A stretch of 52,984 nucleotides of DNA from positions 1-52,984 of the forward strand of contig CAZKFI010000008.1 in the NCBI GenBank assembly GCA_964551975.1. The letters run 5' to 3'. The DNA is from REEB426 sp964551975. Its GTDB lineage: Bacteria; Actinomycetota; Actinomycetes; S36-B12. This document shows positions 7,087 through 16,139 of this stretch, piece after piece. Each line of letters begins with the position of its first letter. The first letter of the stretch is position 1. Below the pieces are notes generated by a model, which saw only the letters and a list, made by a program, of their open reading frames with translations, was not told the DNA's origin and did not search any database. The position numbers and the translations under genes were made by a program.

Positions 7087-8115
7087 ATGACACGACCATC
7101 ACGCGGCCGGATTGACGAGATCCCGCGGACCCCACTGCTATTCGGCCCATCGCCGCTTCAGCAACTTCCGCGGTTGAGCGGACACCTTGGCGGCGCGCAG
7201 ATCTGGGCCAAGCGAGAGGACTGCAACAGCGGGCTGGCTTTCGGAGGCAACAAGGTTCGCAAGATGGAGTACCTCGTCGCGGAGGCCAAAGCCACTGGTT
7301 GTGACACGCTCGTGACGATCGGGGGTGTGCAGTCAAATCACACGCGGGCTGTGGCGGCGGTGGGTGCCAGTTGCGGCATGGACGTCGTGCTCATCCAGGA
7401 GAGTTGGGTCGATTGGCCCGACGCCGTTTACGACCGAGTTGGCAACATTCTGCTGAGCCGCTTGATGGGCGCCGATGTGCGCCTCGTGCAAGCCGACTTC
7501 GGAATCGGGTTCAAGGAAAGTTGGGAAAATGCATTAGACGAAGTTCGTGAGCGTGGCGGAAAGCCCTATGCAATCCCTGCCGGAGCCTCAGATCACCCAC
7601 TCGGGGGTGTGGGTTTTGCTTCCTGGGCGTTGGAGGTGGCACAGCAGGAACGCGAGTTGGGCGTATTTTTCGACACCGTGATCGTGTGCTCGGTCACCGG
7701 GAGCACACAGGCGGGGATGATCGCGGGCTTTGCGCTCGACGGTCAACCCCGACGTGTGATTGGTATCGATGGCTCGGCAAAGCCTCAAGAGACTCGCGAT
7801 CAGATCTGGCGGATCGCCGAACGCACGGCCGAGGTTATTGGGCTTGACCGATCGCTACGAGCTGATGAATTGATACTCGACGATCGGTATCACGCGGGTA
7901 TCTATGGCGTCCCGGATGAGCAAACATTGGACGCGATGCGACTTGTCGCGCGATCTGAGGGCATGATCACGGACCCGGTATACGAAGGTAAATCGATGGC
8001 CGGCATGATCGACTTGGTTTCCAGCGGGCAGATTGCCGGTGACTCCACCGTGCTCTTCGCTCACCTCGGCGGTCAGCCGGCGCTCAATGGATACAGCGCG
8101 CTGTTCAAGCGTTAA
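7087..8115 (+). CDS. acdS: 1-aminocyclopropane-1-carboxylate deaminase
   Basis: The 342-residue PLP enzyme (fold type II) opens the ring of ACC to 2-oxobutyrate and ammonia. PLP lysine is Lys56 in GGNKVRKMEYL, with IGGVQSNHTR following. The residues used to tell ACC deaminase from D-cysteine desulfhydrase are of the deaminase type: Tyr-Glu in DPVYEGKSMAGMIDL and Leu in AHLGGQPALNGY. GSTQAGMI and GIDGSAKP are further family signatures. The ATG at 7087 gives a length close to Pseudomonas AcdS (338). In a plankton-type genome, ACC from algae or plants could be a nitrogen source; that ecological reading is inference. The gene sits 4 bp after the Gfo/Idh/MocA gene. Confidence 0.9.
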   Translation: MTRPSRGRIDEIPRTPLLFGPSPLQQLPRLSGHLGGAQIWAKREDCNSGLAFGGNKVRKMEYLVAEAKATGCDTLVTIGGVQSNHTRAVAAVGASCGMDVVLIQESWVDWPDAVYDRVGNILLSRLMGADVRLVQADFGIGFKESWENALDEVRERGGKPYAIPAGASDHPLGGVGFASWALEVAQQERELGVFFDTVIVCSVTGSTQAGMIAGFALDGQPRRVIGIDGSAKPQETRDQIWRIAERTAEVIGLDRSLRADELILDDRYHAGIYGVPDEQTLDAMRLVARSEGMITDPVYEGKSMAGMIDLVSSGQIAGDSTVLFAHLGGQPALNGYSALFKR

Positions 8116-8154
8116 GGCGATCACCGGGTAATGCACGATGAAGGAGTTGGATAA

Positions 8155-9105
8155 GTGACGGATCGTCCGGGCGCGCATCGACTCCTCGATCCGATTCCTC
8201 GGCCCATCTCGCGACGCGGCTGGGTGGCTGTTGCCCTAGCCGTTGTCATTCTTGCCTCACTGATGACGGTGATCTTCGCCTTGTATAACCGTGAAGGCGG
8301 AACCACGGTCGAGGGCGCGCAGGTCGGTGAACCGACTGGAATCGGTGTGATGGTGCGCCCCCTCGACATCGATCCGGGCACGAATCTGGCTCGTCTACAA
8401 CTCACATTCAGCGTGCAGGACCCCGCTTTGGTGACTTCGACGGGCGAACTTGCGGAGCCAATCCACATCACGGTTCAGGATTGGGAGGGACAGCAGGAGA
8501 TCCGGTACGCGGCCGGATCAGTCGTGGCACGCAACGACGTCACAGTTCCGATCGATGGGCAGGAGGCGAACTACCCCTTTGATGTCTACACGACCTTCAT
8601 CTTCGTCTCCGCGAATGCGATGGAGAAGCAAAAAGACGGCACCCTCGAAGTGAAGCAAGCTGTGCCTGTCCAAATGATGGGGGAGGGCCGCCTTTACGGC
8701 TGGGATACATCGATGAATCTCAACGGTGCCAGCAGCCTTGCCGCAGCAAACTCAATCACTTACTCCCGTGCGTTCAGCACCCAGCTCTTCGCGATGGCCC
8801 TGCTTGCTCTCATGCTGGCCTTGGCAATTGTCGCCCTGGTGATTGCCATGTTGGTGGCCACGGGCCGTCGACCGATGGAGGTGGCACTGCTCGGCTGGCT
8901 CGGCTCCATTCTGTTCGCGATGCCGCTGCTGCGAAATTCGCTACCAAATAGTCCACCCATCGGGGCGACAATCGACATTCTGGTGTTCTTCTGGGTGCTC
9001 ATGGCAGTCCTTGTCTCTGCAGTGCTGGTTGCCATCACCTGGTCGCGCCAGCGACGCGAGGAGCTCTACCTCCGGCATGCTGCAGGCAAGGACCGCACTA
9101 CCTAG
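8155..9105 (+). CDS. DUF4436 membrane protein
   Basis: The 316-residue protein has one N-terminal transmembrane helix (about residues 23-43), a roughly 160-residue extracytoplasmic domain containing the DUF4436-like NYPFDVYTTFIF segment, and then three C-terminal helices around a conserved GWLGSILFAMPLLRNSLP loop, finishing in a basic cytoplasmic tail. This is the standard DUF4436 topology; the family is common in mycobacteria and relatives and has no established biochemical role. The GTG start has AAGGAG at 8141-8146, 8 nt upstream. It follows the ACC deaminase gene by 39 bp and converges with trmB. Confidence 0.85.
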   Translation: MTDRPGAHRLLDPIPRPISRRGWVAVALAVVILASLMTVIFALYNREGGTTVEGAQVGEPTGIGVMVRPLDIDPGTNLARLQLTFSVQDPALVTSTGELAEPIHITVQDWEGQQEIRYAAGSVVARNDVTVPIDGQEANYPFDVYTTFIFVSANAMEKQKDGTLEVKQAVPVQMMGEGRLYGWDTSMNLNGASSLAAANSITYSRAFSTQLFAMALLALMLALAIVALVIAMLVATGRRPMEVALLGWLGSILFAMPLLRNSLPNSPPIGATIDILVFFWVLMAVLVSAVLVAITWSRQRREELYLRHAAGKDRTT

Positions 9106-9120
9106 GCCTTGGTACGACCT

Positions 9121-9759
9121 TCAGGCAATACGGACGTACTGCAGGTCAAAAACTTGGCGGTTCGCTTGGACTGCGCGACGCTCGTAGTGTGTCAGGGGCC
9201 GCTCGGCTCGTGCCGTGATCCCTCCTCGCCACAGATGCGTTGCAGGAATGACGCTCAGCATCTGCTCGGCGTACTCCGGATCATCCGTGGCCAGCATCCA
9301 AATGGCACCTAAGCGGCAGCGGGTAGCCATGAGTTCAGCATTCGGCAAGGTCACCAATCGTCGCTTGTGGTGCCGAGCCTTCGGCCATGGATCGGGAAAC
9401 CAGGTGCGTACGGCGTGCACGGCGTCGGGCGCAAGGCGTTCCCGCAGCAGGACGAGGGCATCACCGTGTACGACGCGAATATTCCGAAGTTTCCGCGCGC
9501 CGATTTCCAGCACGAGGTCCGCAATGCCGGGGGTGTGGACGTCGACAGCCAGGAAGCCCTGGTCGGGGTCGGCTTCAGCCGCGTCGGCGGCATTGCGTCC
9601 AGAGCCAAACCCGATATCCAGCGTGACGTTGCGCCCCTCGAAGAGCTCGCTGAGATTCAGTAGCGGCCCATCGGCTCGCAGGAGTTGTGGGTCGGTAAGA
9701 GCCAGGATCTGCCTGGGCGAGAGGCGGCCGCGGCGACCCTTATAGGTGCGAATGGTCAT
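9121..9759 (-). CDS. trmB: tRNA (guanine-46-N7)-methyltransferase
   Basis: The 212-residue class I methyltransferase transfers a methyl group from SAM to N7 of G46 in tRNA variable loops. The SAM site is LDIGFGSGRN near residue 50, and the TrmB signature FPDPWPKARHHKRR lies at about 120-133. The first residues (MTIRTYKGRRGRLS) are the usual actinobacterial TrmB start. It shares orientation with the peptidase, AIM24 and MFS genes upstream, though a 27-bp gap precedes it. A TGATTC hexamer 6 nt before the ATG could be a weak leaderless promoter. Confidence 0.95.
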   Translation of the reverse strand: MTIRTYKGRRGRLSPRQILALTDPQLLRADGPLLNLSELFEGRNVTLDIGFGSGRNAADAAEADPDQGFLAVDVHTPGIADLVLEIGARKLRNIRVVHGDALVLLRERLAPDAVHAVRTWFPDPWPKARHHKRRLVTLPNAELMATRCRLGAIWMLATDDPEYAEQMLSVIPATHLWRGGITARAERPLTHYERRAVQANRQVFDLQYVRIA

Positions 9760-9786
9760 CGGTTTGAATCACCCACGGCGAACAGC

Positions 9787-10641
9787 TCAAACACGCGGCT
9801 CGCGTCGCGCATCCGCTTCAACGGCTACCAGGAGTTCGATAGATCCGTTGATTCGTGTTGGTCGATCACCGGTGATACGCCACGCCGATTGCCGGCCGCG
9901 AGAATGAAATAGCCAGTGCTGACTCGGGCGCTCGGTCGCTACNNNNNNNNNNNNNNNNNNNNNNNNNNNNNNNNNNNNNNNNNNNNNNNNNNNNNNNNNN
10001 NNNNNNNNNNNNNNNNNNNNNNNNNNNNNNNNNNNNNNNNNNTCGCCAATAAGCGCAGTGTCTTCATCAATTCCTACGACAATGGCATGCGGGTCAACCA
10101 GTGGGCGCATGGCGAAACCTGGGATCCAGCGACTCGCACGATCGAAGTGCGGCATAACCCGGATATTCGGTACGACCCCTAGTCCGTCGGTACCACCATG
10201 GCGTGGGTGCCGAAAGTCGGGGATGTAGCCCCCGAGTGCCATTGCGCCAGCACTGCAGCCGGCCAACGATGCGCCGTGCAGCCACGTCGTACGGATGGCC
10301 TCCCACACTCGGGTGCCGGCAAGGGTGCGAGCGAGATACCCGGGGTTGCCACCGGAGAGATAGATCAATCCGGCACCGTCGATGCGTGCAGCCAAGTTGG
10401 GATCGTCGGCATCCGCCCTATTGCGCACATCGACAACGACCTGTTCAACCCCAAGGCGATTGGCAGCTTCGAGTCCGAGTGCGTGCCAGCGCTGCAAAGA
10501 CCGGTCACCCTCGGGGGCCGCCGCGGTTGCCAACTGCACATACCGCGGCGGCCGCCCGTCGAGGAGCCAAGCTTCGACGTCATGCATGACCGGTAGGTAC
10601 TCGCCGCTACCGACCAGGGCAATACGTCCAGCTTGTGTCAT
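9787..10641 (-). CDS. Peptidase S51/cyanophycinase-like protein, interrupted by an assembly gap
   Basis: The N-terminal two thirds (residues 1 to about 199) show a class I glutamine-amidotransferase-like fold used by S51 serine peptidases: ALVGSGEYLP, then YLSGGNPGYLA, and the nucleophile elbow AGCSAGAMALGG with the catalytic Ser. DEDTALIG just before the gap is the usual late strand. One hundred N (9943-10042) then break the gene. The part beyond (RGRQSAWRI) looks like a normal C-terminal strand, so the halves probably belong to one gene, but the frame across the gap is unproven. ATG at 10641 is preferred over a TTG one codon upstream. Substrate, dipeptide or cyanophycin-like polymer, is unknown. 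Confidence 0.7.
   Translation of the reverse strand: MTQAGRIALVGSGEYLPVMHDVEAWLLDGRPPRYVQLATAAAPEGDRSLQRWHALGLEAANRLGVEQVVVDVRNRADADDPNLAARIDGAGLIYLSGGNPGYLARTLAGTRVWEAIRTTWLHGASLAGCSAGAMALGGYIPDFRHPRHGGTDGLGVVPNIRVMPHFDRASRWIPGFAMRPLVDPHAIVVGIDEDTALIGXXXXXXXXXXXXXXXXXXXXXXXXXXXXXXXXXXVATERPSQHWLFHSRGRQSAWRITGDRPTRINGSIELLVAVEADARREPRV
9943..10042. other. Assembly gap of 100 N
   Basis: A run of exactly 100 N, the default length for a gap of unknown size. It falls inside the S51-like gene. Confidence 0.98.
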
Positions 10642-10654
10642 CAATCAGTCAGTT

Positions 10655-11335
10655 CTAGGCGCGGGTGAAAGGTAGGACGGTGGTCAGCCACTCAATGAGT
10701 GCGCTCGGGTTGCGTGACTGCGTCCACACCCGACCTGGGCCGGTCATGTCGACGACGATGCCTTCCCCAGACTTCATGGAGGTCATCAAGCCCGCAACTG
10801 TTCTGCTCTGCATTGTGATGGTGTTGTCGTACGCAACAAGGTGACCACTGTCGACGGTGAAGGACTCACCTGCCTGCAACTGGTGTAGATCCAGGGCTCC
10901 GTAGGAGCCGATCACGACTGGCCCGGTGCCGGTCATGTTCGCAACGAAGCCCCCTTCACCACCAAAGAGATTCTTGGCGCCACCCCACTTTGTGTCCATC
11001 TCGACACCCGATGCATTGGCCAGCCACGACCCTCTAGTGACGGCAACGCCTTGCTGGGGTGTCACGTCGACAACGGCGATGTCACCGGGCAGGTGCGCTG
11101 CGACATCGACCCAACCGCCCTCAACACTGGAGTTGTAGCTCGTGACGAAGAACGAGTCTCCACCGAGAGCACTGCGCTTGAGTGCCTTGAGGAAACCACC
11201 CTCCATCTTCGCCTCAATGGTGATGCCCTGACTCATCGCGGCCATCGCGCCTGCCTCGGCCTTGACGGTCTCGCCGGCAGCCAGCGTGAGGCGTGCCACT
11301 GCGAATGATGGTTGATGCCTGACCTGTACCTGCAT
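10655..11335 (-). CDS. AIM24 family protein
   Basis: The 226-residue beta-rich protein matches the AIM24/TIGR00266 family: EAGAMAAMSQGITIEAKM near the N-terminus, then GGFLKALKRS, a central GGEGGFVANMTGTG and a late GEGIVVDMTGPGRVWTQSRN. The fold is a tryptophan-RNA-binding-attenuator-like double beta sandwich. The yeast homologue is mitochondrial; bacterial members have no proven function, with roles in aggregation or sporulation-type processes only suggested. A clear AGGAGG lies 4 nt before the ATG, unlike many leaderless genes in this window. It lies 13 bp upstream of the S51-like gene in the same direction, so co-transcription is likely. Confidence 0.85.
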   Translation of the reverse strand: MQVQVRHQPSFAVARLTLAAGETVKAEAGAMAAMSQGITIEAKMEGGFLKALKRSALGGDSFFVTSYNSSVEGGWVDVAAHLPGDIAVVDVTPQQGVAVTRGSWLANASGVEMDTKWGGAKNLFGGEGGFVANMTGTGPVVIGSYGALDLHQLQAGESFTVDSGHLVAYDNTITMQSRTVAGLMTSMKSGEGIVVDMTGPGRVWTQSRNPSALIEWLTTVLPFTRA

Positions 11336-11392
11336 TTCGCCTCCTAGATCGAGTCGTTGTTCAACGACTTGCTCCTACTTCAAGCCGAGGAC

Positions 11393-12694
11393 TCACCGCT
11401 GCCCGTCCGGCTCAGTGGTTCCCTTCTGCATGGGAGTATGCCCTCTGCCGGCCAGCCAGCCCAGCCCCAGTCCGAGAACGTGCAGCAGGACGCCCACCAT
11501 GATCACCAGGGTGATCCCGACCCCGAGCAGCGCCCCGAAGACTGCTGAGGCGATGGCGGCACCCATCATCTTCAATCCCGCGGCAGTGGTGAACACCTGA
11601 GTCCGGACTGCGTCGGTTGACTCCCTGGCGCGAATTTGGAATCCAGCCGTCATCAGTGGGCCATCACACATGCCCATCATCACCCCAAAGGCCACGGCCC
11701 AACCAGTGCTGGGTGCGAACCCGTATGCCAGCAGACTCACACCTGAGCCGATGGTGCACAGCACGAGCATGCGGTCGGGTCGACGAATCGGAAAGCGCGT
11801 TGCCAGCAACGAGGTCAGCACGGCACCGGCAGCGAAGGTACCAAGGATCACTCCAGCGAACGCAATATCGCCGGTCAGTTCACGTGCCTTGAGCGGTGCA
11901 GTAATCACCAACGCCATCTGACCGGCCAGAGTGATGGTGGAGATTACGACCGCGCGACGCAGAAGCGGCCGGCGCAACAGCGTGGCAAAGCCCGCACGAA
12001 TATTGGCCATCAGTGGTGGGTGCGGTCCCCGGTGCACAGCGTGCAGCGGAACGCTCGGGAGTAGAGCCATGGCAAGGACGAGGAGCACAGCGGGCACCAG
12101 GAGCGGACCGGAGATTGCTACCGCAAGTGTCGCGGCGGCAAGTGGCGGTCCGAGAACCGAGCCGATGCTGTACATGCCCGCGTCAGCGGCGTAACCGCGA
12201 GTGAGGAGATCTCCCTGCACAAGTCGCGGCAACTGCGCCGTCCAGGCTGCGATGACTCCCGGGTAGCCCAAACCGGCGAGCACCGCAAAGGCCAAGAGCA
12301 CCGGAATTGGGGCGCGGCCGATGAGTAGGGCCAGTCCGACGAAACCGGCGATAAGTATGGCGATCATCGCGGCGAAAGCTCGGATCGGTGATCCGGTGCG
12401 GTCAAGGAGGGCGCCACTGACTGGGCCGGTCACCGCAGCAGTGGCAATCACCACGGCCACCAGCATCGAGCCCAATGCCGCGTCATCCAAGGCGGCGATC
12501 GTCACCAGCAGGATCGCAGTGGTGGTGGATTCCGTAGCGACCCGGGCGATGAGGGAGATGCCGAGGAAGCGCGTGAGGACGGTGCGAGGCTTTGGCTGGA
12601 CTGGGGTTCTGATGGGGACGAGCGTACTGTGAGTGTGGAGTGGCTGCGGGCCTAGCGCTGGCGTGACTCCATGAGTGCAGAGTGAGGTGAGCAT
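11393..12694 (-). CDS. Major facilitator superfamily transporter
   Basis: About 433 residues with roughly 12 hydrophobic helices after a 45-residue polar N-terminal region. DRTGSPIRAFA is the loop 2-3 MFS signature and RFPIRRPDRM its half-repeat counterpart. The helix pattern and AGYVxP-like gaps fit drug/metabolite efflux pumps (DHA1-type), but no substrate can be named. The only usable start before helix 1 is the ATG at 12694, which overlaps the opposite-strand copper ATPase start by two bases; the real start could instead be a non-standard codon nearer helix 1. It has four cytoplasmic or small genes downstream in the same direction. Confidence 0.75.
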   Translation of the reverse strand: MLTSLCTHGVTPALGPQPLHTHSTLVPIRTPVQPKPRTVLTRFLGISLIARVATESTTTAILLVTIAALDDAALGSMLVAVVIATAAVTGPVSGALLDRTGSPIRAFAAMIAILIAGFVGLALLIGRAPIPVLLAFAVLAGLGYPGVIAAWTAQLPRLVQGDLLTRGYAADAGMYSIGSVLGPPLAAATLAVAISGPLLVPAVLLVLAMALLPSVPLHAVHRGPHPPLMANIRAGFATLLRRPLLRRAVVISTITLAGQMALVITAPLKARELTGDIAFAGVILGTFAAGAVLTSLLATRFPIRRPDRMLVLCTIGSGVSLLAYGFAPSTGWAVAFGVMMGMCDGPLMTAGFQIRARESTDAVRTQVFTTAAGLKMMGAAIASAVFGALLGVGITLVIMVGVLLHVLGLGLGWLAGRGHTPMQKGTTEPDGQR

Positions 12695-14966
12695 GAGTGT
12701 CCTGATAGACGAGGAAATCGTCGATATCCCGATCGTTGGGATGACCTGTGCCTCCTGCGCGCAGCTCATCCAGGGTCGACTCAACGACCTGCCCGGAGTC
12801 GAGGCCACGGTCAACTACGCCACCGAATCTGCGCGCGTGCGGCTGTCGGGAGCGGCCGGCCTTGACCGCGTGATGCGAGCCATCCGCAACGCTGGCTACC
12901 AGCCGTTGCCGCCGGAAGGTTCAGCGGACGACGCGCTGCAGGAGCAGGGCCTGCGGCTGCGCTGGCATCTGGTGATATCTGCTGCCCTGGCCCTACCCGT
13001 GGTGCTGCTGTCGATGATTCCGGTGCTGCAGTTTCCGGGTTGGCAGTGGCTGGTTCTGCTCCTGACCACGCCGGTGGTGTTCTGGGGTGCGTGGCCCTTC
13101 CATCGTGCGGCGATCCTCAACCTTCGTCATGGCGCGGCAACCATGGACACGCTCATCAGTATTGGCGTCATCGCTGCCTACGCCTGGAGTCTGTGGGTGT
13201 TGCTGACCACTCCGGCAGGTGAGTTTGGTTACGCGCCCAGTCACCACCTACTGAATCTCAGTGCTCTCGGCAGCCTTGACTCTGGTCTGGATTCGGGCAT
13301 GAGCGCACCCGGCCTCTACTTCGAGGTTGCCGCGGCAGTGCCGGTGTTCGTGCTCGCTGGCCGCTGGTTTGAGTCGCGCGCCAAGCGGGGCTCGAGCGCC
13401 GCACTGCGTGCCCTGCTGGCACTGCGACTAGATCGAGTAACAGTTCGCCGTGCTGGCCAGGAAGTCACCATTGCGATGGAGGACCTCCAGGTGGGTGATG
13501 ACTTCATCGTGCGACCCGGTGAACGAATCGCCACTGATGGTGAGGTGGTGGAAGGGTCGAGTTCAGTCGACGAAAGCTTGATCACTGGCGAATCTGTGCC
13601 GGTCGCAGTGACCGTAGGCACGATGGTGGTCGGTTCAACGGTCAACATCGACGGATACCTGGTGGTGCGGGCAACGGGAGTTGGAGCTGATACCAGGCTT
13701 GCTCAGGTCACCAGGTTGGTTGCCGCCGCACAGGCGGGCAAAGCGCCTGTCCAACGCCTGGCGGACCGCATTAGTGCCATCTTCGTACCCGCGGTTCTCG
13801 TGCTTGCTGCACTGACCTGGGTGAGTTGGTGGGTGCTCAGCGGGGATCTCCAAGCGGCCTTCACGGCGGCGGTGGCCGTGCTGATCATCGCCTGCCCGTG
13901 TGCCCTGGGGCTGGCTACGCCGATAGCCCTCTTGATGGGCACTACCCGTGGCGCGCAACTTGGCATCATCATCGCGGGTCCGGCAGTTCTCGAGCAGACC
14001 CAACAGGTGCGCAGCATCGTGCTCGACAAAACGGGCACGGTGACCAGCGGGCGAATGAGTGTGGTGGATTGCCGCACGGTGCCCGAGCCGCCCAGCGTGA
14101 CTGCCCGTGTAGTGCTCGAAGCCGCTGCCGCGGTGGAAGCCCGCAGTGAGCATCCCATCGCACGAGCCATCGTTGCTGCGGCACCGGCAACGGGCCTCGC
14201 GTTAGTGAGTGGGTTTCACAACACGCCGGGAAGTGGGGCCCAAGCGAGCATCAACGGAGTCCAAGTAGTTGTAGGCCGACCTGACTGGGTGCAGCAGGTA
14301 CTGGGTCAACAGAACATCGAAACATGGGCTGCAGCTGCGATACGTGAGGCGACCGAACATGGCCAAGCGTGCGTCAGTGTTGCCCGCGGAGGTGTGCTCA
14401 TCGGAGTGTTGACGTTGCAGGACACACCGCGTTCGACCAGCAAGCAGGCCATCACGATGTTGCAGTCATTGGGTATCAGACCCATTCTGCTGACGGGAGA
14501 TTCAGCGGCCGCTGCTCGTAGTATCGCCGCTCAGGTGGGTATTGACGAAGTCATTGCGGAAGTGCGACCCGAAGACAAAGTCCAGCAGGTGCAGCGCCTC
14601 CAGGCTGAGGGTGAGCGGGTTGCCATGGTGGGCGACGGAGTCAATGATGCTGCAGCGCTTGCTGAAGCAGACCTGGGTATGGCAATGAGCTCTGGTTCGG
14701 ATGTTGCGATGGAGGCCAGCGATATCACGCTGATGCGAAACGATCTGCTAGCTGCAGTGGATGCCATCAGATTGAGCCGATCGACGTTGCGCACGATTCG
14801 AGGGAACTTGTTCTGGGCCTTCGCCTACAACGTGGCGATGATTCCGTTGGCGGCCCTTGGATTCCTCAGTCCGCTGTTGGCTGGCGCGGCCATGGCGGGC
14901 TCCTCGGCGTTCGTTGTGGCGAACTCGCTACGACTGCGTGCCTTCCGTGGAGTGCAGGCCGAATAG
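12693..14966 (+). CDS. copA: Copper-translocating P-type ATPase
   Basis: The 757-residue P1B-type ATPase exports Cu(I) from the cytoplasm. In order it has one heavy-metal domain with GMTCASC (Cys19, Cys22), transmembrane helices, an actuator domain with ITGES, the ion-site CPC in IIACPCALGLATP, the phosphorylation motif DKTGTVTSG, the SEHPIARAI nucleotide-domain HP motif, and GDGVNDAAALA. The final helices carry YN and MAGSS, which with CPC define Cu(I) specificity. The ATG at 12693 is chosen because GAGGTGAG lies just upstream. No CsoR gene or metallochaperone is seen beside it. Its stop overlaps the next gene (TAGTG), so it leads an operon with the MalY-type lyase. Confidence 0.95.
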   Translation: MSVLIDEEIVDIPIVGMTCASCAQLIQGRLNDLPGVEATVNYATESARVRLSGAAGLDRVMRAIRNAGYQPLPPEGSADDALQEQGLRLRWHLVISAALALPVVLLSMIPVLQFPGWQWLVLLLTTPVVFWGAWPFHRAAILNLRHGAATMDTLISIGVIAAYAWSLWVLLTTPAGEFGYAPSHHLLNLSALGSLDSGLDSGMSAPGLYFEVAAAVPVFVLAGRWFESRAKRGSSAALRALLALRLDRVTVRRAGQEVTIAMEDLQVGDDFIVRPGERIATDGEVVEGSSSVDESLITGESVPVAVTVGTMVVGSTVNIDGYLVVRATGVGADTRLAQVTRLVAAAQAGKAPVQRLADRISAIFVPAVLVLAALTWVSWWVLSGDLQAAFTAAVAVLIIACPCALGLATPIALLMGTTRGAQLGIIIAGPAVLEQTQQVRSIVLDKTGTVTSGRMSVVDCRTVPEPPSVTARVVLEAAAAVEARSEHPIARAIVAAAPATGLALVSGFHNTPGSGAQASINGVQVVVGRPDWVQQVLGQQNIETWAAAAIREATEHGQACVSVARGGVLIGVLTLQDTPRSTSKQAITMLQSLGIRPILLTGDSAAAARSIAAQVGIDEVIAEVRPEDKVQQVQRLQAEGERVAMVGDGVNDAAALAEADLGMAMSSGSDVAMEASDITLMRNDLLAAVDAIRLSRSTLRTIRGNLFWAFAYNVAMIPLAALGFLSPLLAGAAMAGSSAFVVANSLRLRAFRGVQAE

Positions 14967-16129
14967 TGAACGCTGCCCCTTTGAGTGCGGACGAGCAGAT
15001 CGCGCAATTGTCGGCCCAGCGCACCAGCGCGAAGTGGCGAATGTATCCAAGGGATGTTTTACCGGCCTGGGTTGCCGAAATGGATTATCCGGTCGCGGAG
15101 CCCATTCGCGCAGCATTAGGTAGCGCAATCGCGAATTCGGATCTGGGCTACCGCTGGCCCGAGGAGGTGCCCACAGCCCTTGCGGCGTTTGCACAGCAGA
15201 CCTGGCAGTGGTCGATTGATCCAGAACGGGTGTTTGTCACACCGGATGTGATGCATGGTGTGGTCACAGTGTTGCAGGCCTGCACTCGCGCCAGTGACTC
15301 CGTAGTAATCAATCCTCCGGTCTATCCACCATTTGCCCTGTGCGTGGAGCAGGTTGCCGGCAGGCAGTTGATGACTGTTCCCCTACTTGAGTCTGAGGAT
15401 GGCTCCTGGAACATTGACTTCACCGTCCTGGAGCAGGCCTTCGCTCGTCCTGAGGTCACGGCCTATCTCCTGTGCAGCCCGCACAATCCCACCGGGCAGG
15501 TGTACTCCGATCAGGATCTGCGTCGCATCGCCCAGCTGGCAGTGGACCACGACGTCTTGGTAATCGCCGATGAAATACACGCGCCCCTCGTTCATCCGGA
15601 GGTGCGATTCACCCCTTTTCTCACGGTGGCGCCGGCGGAACTTTCTGCGGTGAGCGTGATTTCTGCGTCCAAGGGCTGGAACGTGCCGGGCGTGAAATGC
15701 GCACAGATCATCGCGCATGATGGACGCACTGCAGATGCACTACGAGCTAGCAGTGTGATCGAAGTGAGCTTCGGTGTTGATCACCTTGGCGTACTGGCCG
15801 CTTTGGCCGCGTACCGCCAGGGGGGTGCCTGGTTGCTCGATATCCGCCAGCGCATTGCAGCCAATGCACGACTCTTGGCTGAACTCCTAGCTCAGCAGCT
15901 ACCCACGGTGAGGTATCGGGTACCCGAGGCGTCCTACCTAGCCTGGCTGGATCTGCGCAACTGCGACCTGGGAGAGGATCCTGCAGTGCAGATCTTGGAG
16001 CGTGGTCGGCTGGCTCTGTACTCGGGGCCGGCATTCGGCGCAGCGGGGATCGGCCATGCTCGACTGAATTTCGCGACGTCACCGGAGATACTTACGGACA
16101 TGGTGAAGCGACTAGCCACTGTGCTGTGA
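14966..16129 (+). CDS. MalY/PatB-type PLP aminotransferase-like C-S lyase
   Basis: The 387-residue fold type I enzyme resembles the MalY/PatB group, which cleave cystathionine or cysteine conjugates. Landmarks are YRWPEEVPTALAAF and PDVMHGVVTVLQA near the N-terminus, NPPVYPPF, the LLCSPHNPTGQV substrate loop, ADEIHAPLVHP, and the PLP lysine in SASKGWNVPG. The final RLNFATS holds the carboxylate-binding Arg. The GTG start shares one base with the copA stop (TAGTG), so translation is coupled. A C-S lyase next to a copper pump could influence cellular thiols, but that link is inference. Confidence 0.88.
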   Translation: MNAAPLSADEQIAQLSAQRTSAKWRMYPRDVLPAWVAEMDYPVAEPIRAALGSAIANSDLGYRWPEEVPTALAAFAQQTWQWSIDPERVFVTPDVMHGVVTVLQACTRASDSVVINPPVYPPFALCVEQVAGRQLMTVPLLESEDGSWNIDFTVLEQAFARPEVTAYLLCSPHNPTGQVYSDQDLRRIAQLAVDHDVLVIADEIHAPLVHPEVRFTPFLTVAPAELSAVSVISASKGWNVPGVKCAQIIAHDGRTADALRASSVIEVSFGVDHLGVLAALAAYRQGGAWLLDIRQRIAANARLLAELLAQQLPTVRYRVPEASYLAWLDLRNCDLGEDPAVQILERGRLALYSGPAFGAAGIGHARLNFATSPEILTDMVKRLATVL

Positions 16130-16139
16130 GGGGTACGCG

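Noticed and set aside
9787..9942. Trusting the reading frame across the 100-N gap
   Set aside because: The N run length is arbitrary, so agreement of frames on both sides is not evidence of continuity.
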